A model generated the notes under the pieces. It was not told the origin of the DNA and made no database searches. It saw nothing but the letters and a program-made list of their open reading frames with translations. Below are positions 9,405 through 18,766 of a DNA stretch of 64,000 nucleotides, one piece after another; the first letter of the stretch is position 1; each line of letters opens with the position of its first letter. Source of the DNA: Pseudomonas sp. GM48 (GTDB lineage Bacteria; Pseudomonadota; Gammaproteobacteria; Pseudomonadales; Pseudomonadaceae); contig NZ_AKJM01000051.1 of the NCBI RefSeq assembly GCF_000282335.1, positions 1 to 64,000 on the forward strand, written 5' to 3'. Both the position numbers and the translations under genes were made by a program.

Positions 9405-9570
9405 CTATGTCTATGCTGCAGACTCAGTTCGGGTAACGCGCACTGGTACTCTTGAATCGCTCGATCCAGGTGTTACCTGGTCAATGGCGCGTGGGTGTGG
9501 CCAAGGGGATCGCCTGATAAAACAATTGAACACCCGGCCACCACCCGATCAGGGAATGACCGGGCCAGAC

Positions 9571-10836
9571 TCAGCGATAGACTGGAAAACGACGGCACAG
9601 CGCGACAACCTGTTCGCGCACGTGGTGCCCGACCTTGTCGCTGTCTCCGTTTTCCAGGGCGTCCAGTACGTCGCACAACCAGCCGGCCACTTGCTCGCAG
9701 GCCTCCACACCAAACCCGCGGGTGGTCACCGCCGGGGTACCGATACGAAGGCCGGATGTCACAAACGGTGAGCGCGGGTCATTCGGCACCGAGTTTTTGT
9801 TGGCGGTGATATAGGCACTGCTCAGGGCCGCGTCGGCCTCCTTGCCGGTGTAGGGCTTGTCGGACAGGTCGATCAGCATCATGTGGTTGTCGGTGCCGCC
9901 CGAGACGATCTTGTACCCGCGCTTTTGCAACACCCCGGCCATGGCCCGGGCGTTGATGACCACTTGGGTCTGGTAGATGCTGAACTCCGGCGCAAGCGCT
10001 TCCTTGAACGCCACGGCCTTGGCCGCGATCTGGTGCATCAGCGGCCCGCCCTGCACGCCGGGAAACACAGCGGAATCGAGCTTTTTGTAAAAGTCTTCAT
10101 CCTGTCCCTTGGACAAAATCAAACCGCCGCGTGGCCCGCGCAGGGTTTTGTGCGTGGTGCTGGTGACCACATGCGCATGGGGAAGCGGGTCCGGGTATTC
10201 GCCCGCGGCGACCAGCCCGGCGACGTGGGCCATATCGACCCAGAAGATAGCCCCTACCTTGTCGGCAATGCTGCGCATGCGTGCCCAGTCCTTGTACCGC
10301 GAATACGCGGAAAAACCACCGATCAACATTTTGGGGCGTGTCTGCAGTGCGATTCGCTCCATCTCGTCATAGTCAAGAAAGCCGGTTTTCGGGTCCAGTC
10401 CATAAGGCACGATGGTGTAGTGACGCCCCGAAAAGTTGGCTGGGTTGCCGTGGGTCAGGTGACCGCCCTGGGCCAGGTTCATGCCCATCACCGTATCACC
10501 GGGGTTGATCAGTGCCAGGAAGACCGCCGCGTTGGCCTGGGCGCCCGCATGGGGTTGCACGTTGGCGTAGTCGCAGTCGAACAGGGCCTTGACCCGCTTG
10601 ATGGCCAGCCGCTCGGCCACATCGACGTATTCGCAGCCGCTGTAATAGCGCTTGCCGGGGTAGCCTTCGGCGTACTTGTTGGTGAGCACCGTGCTCTGGG
10701 TTTTCATCACCAGCGGGCTGGCATAGTTTTCCGAGGCGATCAGCTCGATATGGTCTTCCTGGCGATGCTCTTCGTTGTGAATCGATTCATACAGCTCAGG
10801 GTCGAAAGCGTTGAGGGTCAGCGTCGAGTCGTACAT
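9571..10836 (-). CDS. glyA: Serine hydroxymethyltransferase, canonical
   Basis: A 421-residue SHMT, converting serine and tetrahydrofolate to glycine and 5,10-methylene-tetrahydrofolate with PLP. All hallmark residues are present: [12 protein letters not shown], the PLP-stacking region GGHLTHG, D201 and H204 in VDMAHVAGL, the Schiff-base lysine K230 in [12 protein letters not shown], and the carboxylate-binding arginine in [10 protein letters not shown]. The ATG at 10836 is chosen because AAGGA sits ten bases upstream; a longer upstream reading would overlap the preceding gene. It is the last gene of benE-like, yggS-like, aminotransferase, glyA. Pseudomonas genomes carry several glyA copies; this one may be a pathway-specific or resistance copy (inference). 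Confidence 0.95.
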   Translation of the reverse strand: MYDSTLTLNAFDPELYESIHNEEHRQEDHIELIASENYASPLVMKTQSTVLTNKYAEGYPGKRYYSGCEYVDVAERLAIKRVKALFDCDYANVQPHAGAQANAAVFLALINPGDTVMGMNLAQGGHLTHGNPANFSGRHYTIVPYGLDPKTGFLDYDEMERIALQTRPKMLIGGFSAYSRYKDWARMRSIADKVGAIFWVDMAHVAGLVAAGEYPDPLPHAHVVTSTTHKTLRGPRGGLILSKGQDEDFYKKLDSAVFPGVQGGPLMHQIAAKAVAFKEALAPEFSIYQTQVVINARAMAGVLQKRGYKIVSGGTDNHMMLIDLSDKPYTGKEADAALSSAYITANKNSVPNDPRSPFVTSGLRIGTPAVTTRGFGVEACEQVAGWLCDVLDALENGDSDKVGHHVREQVVALCRRFPVYR

Positions 10837-10861
10837 GTGCAAAGTGTCCTTGGTCAAGAAT

Positions 10862-12043
10862 TCAAGCGGCGGGTGACAGCAGGCGCGTGATGCGCGCGGC
10901 GATGTCGTCGATCTGTGCGTCATCGCAGATCAGCGGCGGCAACAGGCGCACGGTGGTGCCCCGTGTGACGGTGATCAGCAGACGTTGTTCTTCACGGGCC
11001 CGGCCGACCAGTTCGGCGCACGGGCCATTGAGTTCAATGCCGATCATCAAGCCGATGCCGCGAACGGACACCACCTCAGGATGGTTGCCCAGCGCCAGCT
11101 TCAAGGCCGCCAACAAGCGGCGGCCCGAGGCGGCAGCGCGTTGCGGGATGTGATCGCGCTGCATGATGTCGAGCACTGTGCAGCCCACGCGGCACGCCAG
11201 CGGGTTACCGCCGAACGTGGACGCATGGTGGCCGGGGGAAAACAGCTCGGCGGCCTTGCCCCGCGCCAGGCACGCGCCGATGGGGAAACCGTTGCCCAGC
11301 GCTTTGGCCAGGGTAATGACGTCCGGCTCGATGCCCGCATGCTCAAAGCCAAACCAGGTACCGGTGCGGCCCAGCCCGGTCTGCACTTCATCGATCATCA
11401 TCAGCCAGTCGTGTTCATCACACAGTTGGCGCAGGGCCTGCAGGTAGCCGGCAGAGGCGGCGTGCACGCCCCCCTCACCCTGCACCGGCTCGACGAGCAC
11501 CGCGACGATATCGGGTGACTGCGCCGCGACCTGGCGAATCGCCTCGATGTTGTCGAAAGGCACTCGCACAAAGCCCGGCATCAGGGGCTCGAAGCCGCGA
11601 TGCACGGCGGGGTTGCCGGTGGCGGCGAGGGTGGCCAGGGTGCGCCCGTGAAAACTGTTGTCCATCACCAACACTTGCGGCTGGGTCACCTGCCGGGCGT
11701 TGGCGTGCAGGCGGGCCAGTTTGAGCGCCGCTTCGTTGGCCTCCGCTCCGGAGTTGCAGAAAAACGCCCGTTGCATGCCCGAGAGCAGGCACAGTCGTTC
11801 GCCCAATTGCTCCTGCCATGGGATGTGAAACAGGTTGGTCGTGTGCAGTAACACCGTGGCCTGTTCGGCGATGGCCGCGGCAATTTCGGGGTTGGCATGC
11901 CCCAGGCTCGTCACCGCCACACCGGCGATGGCATCCAGGTATTCAACACCCTCGGTGTCCCACAACGAGGCGCCCTGGCCTCGGCTGAACGAAACCGGTT
12001 GTCGGGCTGAGGTGTGCATGAGGTAAGCGGGTGCAGCGGACAT
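10862..12043 (-). CDS. Class III PLP aminotransferase (ArgD / acetylornithine-type)
   Basis: A 393-residue fold-type I aminotransferase of the acetylornithine/ornithine/GABA group. Visible signatures are [15 protein letters not shown] (residues 97-111), [14 protein letters not shown], the Asp motif [14 protein letters not shown] (215-228) and the lysine K247 in [14 protein letters not shown]. It would transfer an omega- or alpha-amino group to 2-oxoglutarate. The annotation as ArgD is by family resemblance only; the housekeeping argD is expected elsewhere. It lies 25 bases upstream of glyA and 24 bases after the YggS-like gene on the same strand, in an evident operon, so a biosynthetic role in the accessory pathway is more likely than arginine synthesis. 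Confidence 0.9.
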   Translation of the reverse strand: MSAAPAYLMHTSARQPVSFSRGQGASLWDTEGVEYLDAIAGVAVTSLGHANPEIAAAIAEQATVLLHTTNLFHIPWQEQLGERLCLLSGMQRAFFCNSGAEANEAALKLARLHANARQVTQPQVLVMDNSFHGRTLATLAATGNPAVHRGFEPLMPGFVRVPFDNIEAIRQVAAQSPDIVAVLVEPVQGEGGVHAASAGYLQALRQLCDEHDWLMMIDEVQTGLGRTGTWFGFEHAGIEPDVITLAKALGNGFPIGACLARGKAAELFSPGHHASTFGGNPLACRVGCTVLDIMQRDHIPQRAAASGRRLLAALKLALGNHPEVVSVRGIGLMIGIELNGPCAELVGRAREEQRLLITVTRGTTVRLLPPLICDDAQIDDIAARITRLLSPAA

Positions 12044-12067
12044 TGCGGGCCTTCCTGTAGAGGGGGA

Positions 12068-12913
12068 TCAACGGCTGGGAGTGATCGACAACAACGTGTC
12101 TTCACTGAGGGGGCCGGCATCGGCGGTCGGCCAGTAGTACGCATCCGGCATGGCTCGGGCACCGAAGATCGCTTGTCCGACGCGCACCACGGTCGCGCCC
12201 TCTTCAATGGCGATTTCAAAGTCACCCGACATGCCCATCGACAGCTCTTGCAGCGACACCCCGTCAGGGGCGCAATGACGCAAGCGGTCGCGCAATTCAC
12301 GCAGCCGGACGAAGCATGGGCGTACCCGCACCGCGTCGGCCGAGAACAGCGCCAGCGTCATCAACCCGCGAACCCGCAGTGTCGGGAACGCTGGCATAGT
12401 CTCCAGGAAAGCCGCCACGTCATCGGGCGCCAGCCCGTACTTGCTGGCTTCGCCGGAGGTATTGACCTGGACGAACACGTCCATCTGCCGACCTTCAATG
12501 CGCAGGCGACGGTCCAGCGCCTCGGCCACCCGCAGGCTGTCGAGGGCCTGGAACTCGCTGGCGAAGCGTGCGACCTGCTTGGCCTTGTTGGTCTGCAAAT
12601 GGCCGATCACCGACCATTGCAGGTCTTGCAGGTCGGTCATGGCTTCCCACTTGCGCTGTGCTTCCTGCACTTTGTTCTCGCCCAACAGGCGGCAACCGGC
12701 GGCATAGGCCAGACGCAGATGAGCTTCATCAAAGGTTTTGCTGACCGGCAGCAAGCGCACACCGGCCGGGTCCCGCCCTACCCGACGGCACGCCTCGACA
12801 ATGCGTTGCTGCACGGCGGCCAGGTTGCGGCGAAAGTCTTCGACACTGTCGGCCTGTGGGTAACGACCATGGCGCGCATGCAGGATGTTGAGGTCTTCGG
12901 TTTGATCAGACAT
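12068..12913 (-). CDS. YggS/PROSC-family PLP-binding protein
   Basis: A 281-residue fold-type III single-barrel PLP protein. The PLP lysine is K59 in LLPVSKT; GENKVQEAQRKWE, WSVIGHLQTNKAK and the phosphate-binding MGMSGDFEIAIEEGATVVRVG motif follow. Family members usually have no catalytic activity and regulate PLP supply and amino-acid balance; some related barrels are racemases. It is about 45 residues longer than typical YggS because of extra N- and C-terminal segments. Its ATG overlaps the stop of the upstream transporter by one base (TGATG), so it is translationally coupled. Placement in a cluster of PLP enzymes suggests PLP homeostasis for the pathway. Confidence 0.88.
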   Translation of the reverse strand: MSDQTEDLNILHARHGRYPQADSVEDFRRNLAAVQQRIVEACRRVGRDPAGVRLLPVSKTFDEAHLRLAYAAGCRLLGENKVQEAQRKWEAMTDLQDLQWSVIGHLQTNKAKQVARFASEFQALDSLRVAEALDRRLRIEGRQMDVFVQVNTSGEASKYGLAPDDVAAFLETMPAFPTLRVRGLMTLALFSADAVRVRPCFVRLRELRDRLRHCAPDGVSLQELSMGMSGDFEIAIEEGATVVRVGQAIFGARAMPDAYYWPTADAGPLSEDTLLSITPSR

Positions 12914-14166
12914 CAGTTGGCCGCTCCGTTGGTGGGCACTGCAACCGGTTCGGCCTGTGGGACAGCAGTCTTTTCACGACGCGGCAACTGCCCATTGAGC
13001 ACGGCGTAGGCCGCCAGGCCGATGACCAGGCCCCAGAACGCGCCGCCGATGCCCAGCAGGGTGATATTGGCCGCGCAGGCCAGAAAGGTGATCAGCGACG
13101 CTTCCCGCGATTTCACGTCCGCCATGGCATTGGCCAGGCTCGCGCCGAGGGTGCCCAACAGGGCCAGCCCGGCCAGGGTGGTGATGAAGGTCGCCGGGAA
13201 GGCCATGAACACCGCCGCCAGGGTCACGCCGAAAATCCCCACCAAGATGTAGAAGATGCCCGCGGCCACGCCTGCGATCCAGCGCTTGGACGGATCTTCA
13301 GACGCTTCCTTGCCAGTGCAGATGGCGGCCGTGATGGCCGCGATGTTGAAGGCATGGGAACCGAACGGCGCCATCAGCAAAGAACCCAGCCCGGTCACGC
13401 TGAGGATCGGGTTGGCACTGGTGTTGAACCCGTCATTGCGCAGCACCAGCATGCCCGGCATGTACTGCCCCGTGAGGGTGATCAGAAACAGCGGCAACGC
13501 CACGCTCAACAACGCATTGACCGAGAACTCAGGGCGTGTGAACACCGGTGTCGCAAACTCCAGCGCCAGCCCCATGAAATCCACGCGCCCCTGCATCAGC
13601 AGAAAGCCAAGCCCCAGCACCAGAATGCCGACCACCGCATAGCGCGCACTCAAGCGCTTGAACACGATGTAGGCGCCGATCAACACCCCGACCAATAACG
13701 GGTCGACGCTCATGCTGGCGAACGCACCGATGCCGAACTGCAGCAGGATGCCGCCCAACAAGCCCGCTGCCACACCGGGCGGGATCAGGCGAACGGCTTT
13801 TTCAAAGTAGCCGGACACGCCCAGCAGCACGAACGCTGCAGCCGAAATCATGTAAGCCCCGATGGCCTCGGCGTAGGGTGTGGTCGCCAAGGCGACGATC
13901 AAAAAAGCCGCCGCCGGGGTCGACCAGGCGGTGATGATCGGCTCGCGGCTCACCCAACTGAGGAACAGCCCGGTCACCCCTACCCCGATCGACACTGACC
14001 AAACCCACGACGCCGTCAACTCAGGGCTGAGCCCTGCGACCTTGGCGGCCTGAAACACCAGGATGAAGGTGCCGCCGTAATTGACGATCACCGAAATCAG
14101 CCCGGCAACCACCGGGTGCAGCAGGTCCCGCAGACGCAGGGACGAGAGAGATTGAGTAGATGACAT
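12913..14166 (-). CDS. BenE-family (benzoate/H+ symporter-like) transporter
   Basis: A 417-residue inner-membrane protein with about twelve hydrophobic segments. It has the BenE signatures near the N-terminus (SVIVNYGGTFILVFQAAKVAGLSPELTASWVWSV split over two helices) and the internal MAPFGSHAFNIAAITAAICTG stretch. The family imports aromatic carboxylates such as benzoate with protons. ATG 14166 is chosen because AAGGAG is nine bases upstream. It heads the operon with the YggS-like, aminotransferase and glyA genes. A 12-bp motif shared with the MFS promoter lies 102 bases upstream. An aromatic or amino-acid-like acid substrate is possible, but this is inference. Confidence 0.85.
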   Translation of the reverse strand: MSSTQSLSSLRLRDLLHPVVAGLISVIVNYGGTFILVFQAAKVAGLSPELTASWVWSVSIGVGVTGLFLSWVSREPIITAWSTPAAAFLIVALATTPYAEAIGAYMISAAAFVLLGVSGYFEKAVRLIPPGVAAGLLGGILLQFGIGAFASMSVDPLLVGVLIGAYIVFKRLSARYAVVGILVLGLGFLLMQGRVDFMGLALEFATPVFTRPEFSVNALLSVALPLFLITLTGQYMPGMLVLRNDGFNTSANPILSVTGLGSLLMAPFGSHAFNIAAITAAICTGKEASEDPSKRWIAGVAAGIFYILVGIFGVTLAAVFMAFPATFITTLAGLALLGTLGASLANAMADVKSREASLITFLACAANITLLGIGGAFWGLVIGLAAYAVLNGQLPRREKTAVPQAEPVAVPTNGAAN

Positions 14167-14267
14167 AGGTCTTGGCTCCTTGCTGGACGATGTATCCGGT
14201 CGCTGGTAAGCGGTCATTTATAGCCGTTGAATGGCAGGTTTTACCCCTACGCTTTAACGCAGCAGAC

Positions 14268-14279
14268 CAGACCACTTTG
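14268..14279 (-). promoter_or_regulatory. Shared 12-bp promoter motif, copy B
   Basis: CAAAGTGGTCTG on the minus strand, about 100 bases upstream of the BenE-like gene. The identical 12-mer occurs at 18665-18676 at a similar distance upstream of the MFS gene and in the same orientation. A GGTCTG direct repeat (GTGGTCTGGTCTG) follows. MocR-type regulators typically bind direct repeats, so this is a candidate operator for the regulator at 15508-17004. Confidence 0.45.
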
Positions 14280-14289
14280 CGTGGTCGGC

Positions 14290-15372
14290 TCAGCCATGCT
14301 CGCGCGCAAACGCGTTCATGAAATCGCACAGCGCCTCGACCGCAGGCACTGAAACGGCGTTGTAGAGGCTGGCGCGCAGGCCGCCGACGCTGGCGTGGCC
14401 TTTGAGGCCATTGAGGCCGGCCTGCTCGGCGCTCCGCAAAAAGGCCTTCTCCAGAGCCGCCTCGGCCAGCCGGAAGGGCACGTTGTTGATGGAGCGATAC
14501 GGTAACTGCACAGGGTTGCGATAAAACCCGTCACTCCCATCGATGGCGCGGTACAGCATTCCCGCCTTAGCCTGGTTGCGCTGATGCAGAGCCTGCAGAC
14601 CGCCGCTGTGCTTGATCCACTTGAGCGTCAAGCCGGTGAGGTACCAGGGGAAGGTCGCCGGAGTATTGAGCATCGACTGCGCGTCGCTGATGCGCGCGTA
14701 GTTGAGAATGTCCGGGGTAAAGGCATGGGAACGCTCCAGCAACGCCGGGTCCACGATGACCACCGTCAACCCGGCCACGCCCATGTTTTTCTGCGCGGCG
14801 GCATACACCAGCCCATGCCTGGCAATGTCGATCGGCTTGGACAGCAGGCTTGAACAGGCATCGCACACCAGCGGCACGTCGCTCGCGGGCGTGTCGATAA
14901 ACTGCACGCCGTGCACCGTCTCATTCTCGGTGTAGTGCAAGTAGGCGGCGTCGGCGTTAAGGCGCCAGTCCGAGGCATGGGGGACGCGGTCGAAACCGGA
15001 CGCGTGGGTACTGGCAACCACGCGTACATCGCAGTAGCGCCGTGCAGCCTCGATCGCCTTGCCCGACCAGAGGCCGGTGTGCAGGTAATCCGCCGTGCCT
15101 TTATCGCCTATCAGGTTCATCGGCACTTGAGCGAACTGCAACGAGGCGCCCCCTTGCAGGAACAGCACTTTGTAGGCGGGGGGCACCCCGAGGATATCGC
15201 GCAGGTCCCGTTCGGCCTCGCGGGCCACCGTCATGAACACCTGCGAACGATGGCTGATTTCCATCACGGACATGCCGGTGCCGGCAAAATCGAAAAACTC
15301 CTCGTGCGCCTGAGTGAGGACGTCCAACGGCACCGCGGTGGGGCCTGCGCTGAAGTTGTGTGACCGAGCCAT
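14290..15372 (-). CDS. serC: Phosphoserine aminotransferase-family protein (SerC-like)
   Basis: A 360-residue class V aminotransferase, the usual SerC length. It has FSAGPTAVP at 7-15, HRSQVF, LFLQGGAS, and the PLP lysine K196 in AAAQKNMGVAG. SerC converts 3-phosphohydroxypyruvate and glutamate to phosphoserine. The Asp stretch reads CDACSSLLSKPID instead of the more usual D-M-S-S motif, so substrate binding may be altered. ATG 15372 is preferred because AGGAG lies ten bases upstream. It is divergent from the MocR regulator and precedes the BenE-like operon by 123 bases. It is probably a second copy, supplying serine-type precursor or resistance; the function in this cluster is inferred. Confidence 0.85.
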   Translation of the reverse strand: MARSHNFSAGPTAVPLDVLTQAHEEFFDFAGTGMSVMEISHRSQVFMTVAREAERDLRDILGVPPAYKVLFLQGGASLQFAQVPMNLIGDKGTADYLHTGLWSGKAIEAARRYCDVRVVASTHASGFDRVPHASDWRLNADAAYLHYTENETVHGVQFIDTPASDVPLVCDACSSLLSKPIDIARHGLVYAAAQKNMGVAGLTVVIVDPALLERSHAFTPDILNYARISDAQSMLNTPATFPWYLTGLTLKWIKHSGGLQALHQRNQAKAGMLYRAIDGSDGFYRNPVQLPYRSINNVPFRLAEAALEKAFLRSAEQAGLNGLKGHASVGGLRASLYNAVSVPAVEALCDFMNAFAREHG

Positions 15373-15507
15373 GGTTGAGTAACTCCTGTTCAAGAACGCT
15401 TGCCCTGTGCGTAATCACCGAGGTAACGCCTGGGGTGGCGAGGGCCAGAGTCTACGGATAAACTGGCCTGCCTTTACCTGCCAATTCATGGAAAGAGAGC
15501 AGACCAC

Positions 15508-17004
15508 ATGGCAAAGACCTTCGAGCTGGAAACCTTGAAGATGCGCCTCAACGACGCTGAGTTTCAGCTGCTGGATTTGCACCAGCGGATCCAGCGTGCG
15601 TTGCGTGCGCTGATACTCGACGGCGCCCTCGGCCCCGGCTTGAAACTGCCCGCCACGCGGGTGCTGTCCAAGTCACTGGGCTGCGCCCGCGACACCGTTG
15701 AGAACGCCTATGTGCAGTTGCATCGGGACGGGTTTATCGTGCGCCGCGAAGGCGCCGGCAGTTACGTCTGCGACACGGTGGGCGTCGAATTGCGCGGTGC
15801 CGGCCGCCGACGCCTCAAGGCTCAGGAAGTCAGGAGCAGCGTCGCCGCACCGGGCGCCGAACTCAGCCAACGCGGGCGGATGATCTTCGACACCGGTGGC
15901 GTGCGCGATCAGCAAGTCATCAAGGCATTCGCCACCGGCCTGCCGGAAACCCGCAGCTTCCCGACGGATGTCTGGGAGCGTTTGCAGCGCCAGGTCATGA
16001 AGGACTATCGCGCGAACGTGCTGCTGCATGGCGATCCACAAGGGGCCGAGCCCCTGCGCAAAGCGATTGCCACCTACCTGAACCTCGAACGCGGCGCCAA
16101 ATGCTCCCCCGACCAGGTGCTGGTATTGAGCAGTACGCGTCAGGCGTTGTATCTGTGCGCGCAGTTGCTGGTGGACGCCGGCAAGCCGATTCTGCTGGAA
16201 AACCCCGGCTATTACGGCGCCCGCAAGGCCTTCGAAATCGCCGAAACCAAGGTGCTGCCCATTGATGTCGATGAACGGGGCATCCGCACCGACCTGTTGT
16301 ACGCCGACCGCAGCGGCGCCAATTGCGTGTATGTCACGCCCTCGCACCAATACCCCACCGGCGCGACGTTGCCGCTGGAGCGGCGTCTTGAGTTGATCAA
16401 TTGGGCGGCGCAAAAAGGTAAGTGGATCATCGAGGATGACTACGACAGCGAGTTCCATTACGACGGGCAACCCACGGCGTGCGTGCAGGGCCTGGACAAG
16501 TATCAGCGCACGCTCTACATCGGCACGTTCAGCAAGACCCTCTACCCCGGCCTGCGCATGGGGTATATGGTGCTGCCCTCCGAGCTGGTCAAGCCCTTTG
16601 CCTATGCGCGCAGCATGATGGACGGCCACACTCCGCAAACGCTGCAACTGACGCTGGCGCGCTTTATGGAAGACGGCCATTACAACGCGCATGTCCGGGC
16701 CATGCGCAAGCTGTATGCCGGACGCCGGTCGATCATGCACGATGCCATCGGCAAGTACTTGAGCACGGTGGTCACCGCCGAACTGCCGCCGGGCGGGTTG
16801 CAAATCCCCTGCGTGCTGAAAGCCGGATGGTCCGAGGAAAAAACCATCCGCCAGGCCGCCACTGCCGGCGTGCAACTGTCCGGCCTCAGCGGCTTGTACG
16901 CGGGCGACCCGAAGCAACAGGGCTGGCTGCTGGGCTACTCCTCCCTGACCGCGTATGAAATCGAAGCCGCCATGTTGCGCCTGGCCAACGCCCTGAAAAT
17001 CTAA
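15508..17004 (+). CDS. MocR-family regulator (GntR HTH + class I aminotransferase domain)
   Basis: A 498-residue MocR protein. Residues 15-85 form a GntR winged helix-turn-helix (KLPATRVLSKSLGCARDTVE, then the wing GAGSYVCDTV). A linker is followed by a fold-type I aminotransferase-like domain with YVTPSHQYPTG, EDDYDSEF and the PLP lysine K343 in GTFSKTLYPGLRMG. MocR proteins use PLP or an amino-acid aldimine as effector (PdxR, GabR, TauR are examples). It lies between the two arms of the cluster, divergent from serC, and its stop overlaps the stop of a small ORF on the other strand. It is the natural pathway regulator; the 12-bp motif at two transporter promoters is a candidate site. Confidence 0.93.
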   Translation: MAKTFELETLKMRLNDAEFQLLDLHQRIQRALRALILDGALGPGLKLPATRVLSKSLGCARDTVENAYVQLHRDGFIVRREGAGSYVCDTVGVELRGAGRRRLKAQEVRSSVAAPGAELSQRGRMIFDTGGVRDQQVIKAFATGLPETRSFPTDVWERLQRQVMKDYRANVLLHGDPQGAEPLRKAIATYLNLERGAKCSPDQVLVLSSTRQALYLCAQLLVDAGKPILLENPGYYGARKAFEIAETKVLPIDVDERGIRTDLLYADRSGANCVYVTPSHQYPTGATLPLERRLELINWAAQKGKWIIEDDYDSEFHYDGQPTACVQGLDKYQRTLYIGTFSKTLYPGLRMGYMVLPSELVKPFAYARSMMDGHTPQTLQLTLARFMEDGHYNAHVRAMRKLYAGRRSIMHDAIGKYLSTVVTAELPPGGLQIPCVLKAGWSEEKTIRQAATAGVQLSGLSGLYAGDPKQQGWLLGYSSLTAYEIEAAMLRLANALKI

Positions 17005-17177
17005 TGGCCCAGCGCATAGTTCATCAGCAGCTGCTGGGCCTGGGCGGCCATCCGCGCACGCCTGGGCAGCTTGGGGCATTCAACCGCGATGACGGGTTGA
17101 GGCTTGGCGGTGGTGAACAGTCTGAACCGTGACGTGCGGGTGGCCGCCAGACGGCCGGTGGGGATGATGCCGGGCAT
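17001..17177 (-). CDS. Small basic ORF of 58 residues, function unknown
   Basis: An ORF reading MPGIIPTGRLAATRTSRFRL at its N-terminus and ending LLMNYALGH. It is Arg-rich, has one Cys (residue 34) and no signal peptide or membrane segment. AAAAGGA sits six bases before the ATG, a good ribosome binding site, and the ORF starts 30 bases after the stop of the lysine-less SHMT paralog on the same strand, so it is probably its operon partner. It ends convergently with the MocR gene, the two stops sharing bases. Codon use is GC-rich like the neighbours. It could be a small regulatory or partner protein, or a precursor peptide; chance remains possible. Confidence 0.5.
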   Translation of the reverse strand: MPGIIPTGRLAATRTSRFRLFTTAKPQPVIAVECPKLPRRARMAAQAQQLLMNYALGH

Positions 17178-17207
17178 TGGAATTCCTTTTCAAAAAAGCG
17201 CAGGCGG

Positions 17208-18506
17208 TTAATACGGCAACCTGAAACGCTTGGTCAGGTCGCTGATGCCTTCACGAATCGAGCGTTCAGTGCGGCCGTCGAGGGCACCGCTGCGCAAGCC
17301 ACCGAGCATGGCCAGAATCATGTCGCCGATCTCCCTGAATTCATCGACCCCCATGCCACGCGAAGTGCACGCCGCACTGCCGAGACGAATGCCGGACGTC
17401 ACGGTGGGCTTGACCTCATCGCCGGGCACGACATTTTTGTTCACGGTAATGCCGATTGCCTCCAACGCACGCTCGGCGACATTCCCCACCAGGCCCCAGG
17501 GCCGCAGGTCAATCACCCCCAAGTGACAGTCGGTGCCGCCCGACACGACCAACAGCCCACCTTCAGCCAATCGGCCGCACAAGGCCTGGGCATTGGCGAC
17601 CACGGCGTGGGCATAAGCGCCGAAGGCCGGTTGCAATGCCTCGCCCAGCGCCACGGCCTTGGCCGCTACGGTGTGCATCAGTGCCGCGCCCTGCAGGCCG
17701 GGGAATACAGCCGCATTGATCTTCTGCGCGATGGCCTGCTCATTGCACAGGATCATCCCGCCACGCGGACCGCGCAACGTGGCGTGGGTGCTGAGGGTGG
17801 TGACGTGGGCGAACGGCACTGGAGACGGATACGCACCACCCGCGACCAGCCCGGCGACGTGGGCGATGTCGGCCATCAGGAACGCACCCACCTCGTCGGC
17901 AATCGCACGAAACCGGGCGAAATCCAGCGCCCGTGAATACGCCGAGGCCCCTGCGATGATCAGGCGTGGGCGTTCTTGTCGGGCGATCTGCTCGACCTGA
18001 TCCATGTCGACCCTATGGGTCACCGGGTGCACCCCATAGCTGAGGGCCTGAAACCAGCGCCCGGACAAGTTGAACGCAGCACCATGGGACAGGTGCCCAC
18101 CGGACTTGAGGTCCAGGCCCAGGATCTTGTCCCCCGGCGCCAGCAGAGCCAGAAACACAGCCTGGTTGGCTTGGCTGCCCGAATGGGGTTGCAGGTTGGC
18201 ATAGGCACAGCTGAACAGTTGCCTGGCCCGATCGATGGCGAGTTCTTCAATTGCATCGACATTGCAGCAACCGGCGTAATAGCGACGCCCTGGGTAGCCC
18301 TCGGCATATTTGTTGGTCAGCACCGACCCTTGGGCCTCGAGCACTGCACGACTGACCACGTTTTCGGCGGCGATCAGCTCGATTGACTGCACCTGGCGCT
18401 GACGCTCGGCGTCGATGGCGCGCCACACCTCCCCGTCCACCTGGGGCAGCGCAACGCCACTGACCCCTGGCAGCGCGTGGCCCTCCCGATAAGCGAAATG
18501 CGGCAT
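17208..18506 (-). CDS. SHMT-family paralog lacking the PLP Schiff-base lysine
   Basis: A 432-residue protein alignable through its length with [16 protein letters not shown] (E69), SGGHLSHG, D213 and H216 in [18 protein letters not shown] arginine. The motif [12 protein letters not shown], however, reads [12 protein letters not shown]: alanine 242 (codon GCC, minus strand 17783-17781) replaces the lysine that forms the internal aldimine, while the canonical copy at 9571-10836 keeps it. ATG 18506 is chosen because GGGAG is five bases upstream; GTG 18512 is the alternative. The SHMT reaction should be greatly weakened, so it may be a PLP/PMP-binding pseudoenzyme, a ligand sensor or a catalyst of new chemistry. 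It is followed by the 58-residue ORF and is divergent from the MFS gene. Confidence 0.88.
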   Translation of the reverse strand: MPHFAYREGHALPGVSGVALPQVDGEVWRAIDAERQRQVQSIELIAAENVVSRAVLEAQGSVLTNKYAEGYPGRRYYAGCCNVDAIEELAIDRARQLFSCAYANLQPHSGSQANQAVFLALLAPGDKILGLDLKSGGHLSHGAAFNLSGRWFQALSYGVHPVTHRVDMDQVEQIARQERPRLIIAGASAYSRALDFARFRAIADEVGAFLMADIAHVAGLVAGGAYPSPVPFAHVTTLSTHATLRGPRGGMILCNEQAIAQKINAAVFPGLQGAALMHTVAAKAVALGEALQPAFGAYAHAVVANAQALCGRLAEGGLLVVSGGTDCHLGVIDLRPWGLVGNVAERALEAIGITVNKNVVPGDEVKPTVTSGIRLGSAACTSRGMGVDEFREIGDMILAMLGGLRSGALDGRTERSIREGISDLTKRFRLPY

Positions 18507-18664
18507 GGTCACTCCCTGTGTAAACGTCCGATAACACGCCGCACTACCCTAGCCGCCCACGGACCGGCCAGCCATACCAGTTCGTGCCGACGTTGCAGAC
18601 CACCGCGCTCAATGCCGCTGCCACACGTATACGCAGGGGCAGGCGTCGCGAAATCGCAGCCATT

Positions 18665-18676
18665 CAAAGTGGTCTG
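18665..18676 (+). promoter_or_regulatory. Shared 12-bp promoter motif, copy A
   Basis: CAAAGTGGTCTG lies 90 bases upstream of the MFS gene start. Two TGGACT hexamers follow within 26 bases (ATGGACTCATCGGTAATGGACT), giving a direct-repeat array typical of MocR operators. The region 18507-18766 is the divergent promoter of the SHMT paralog and the MFS/N-oxygenase arm. Confidence 0.45.
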
Positions 18677-18766
18677 ATGGACTCATCGGTAATGGACTAT
18701 CGCGCAAGACCATCGCCTCATTAAGCTCTGCGCCGGTTTTGCCATGCTCATCACACAGGTTTCGCC

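Noticed and set aside
15673..17079. 468-codon minus-strand ORF opposite the MocR gene
   Set aside because: Shadow ORF in GC-rich sequence; the plus-strand MocR protein explains the region.
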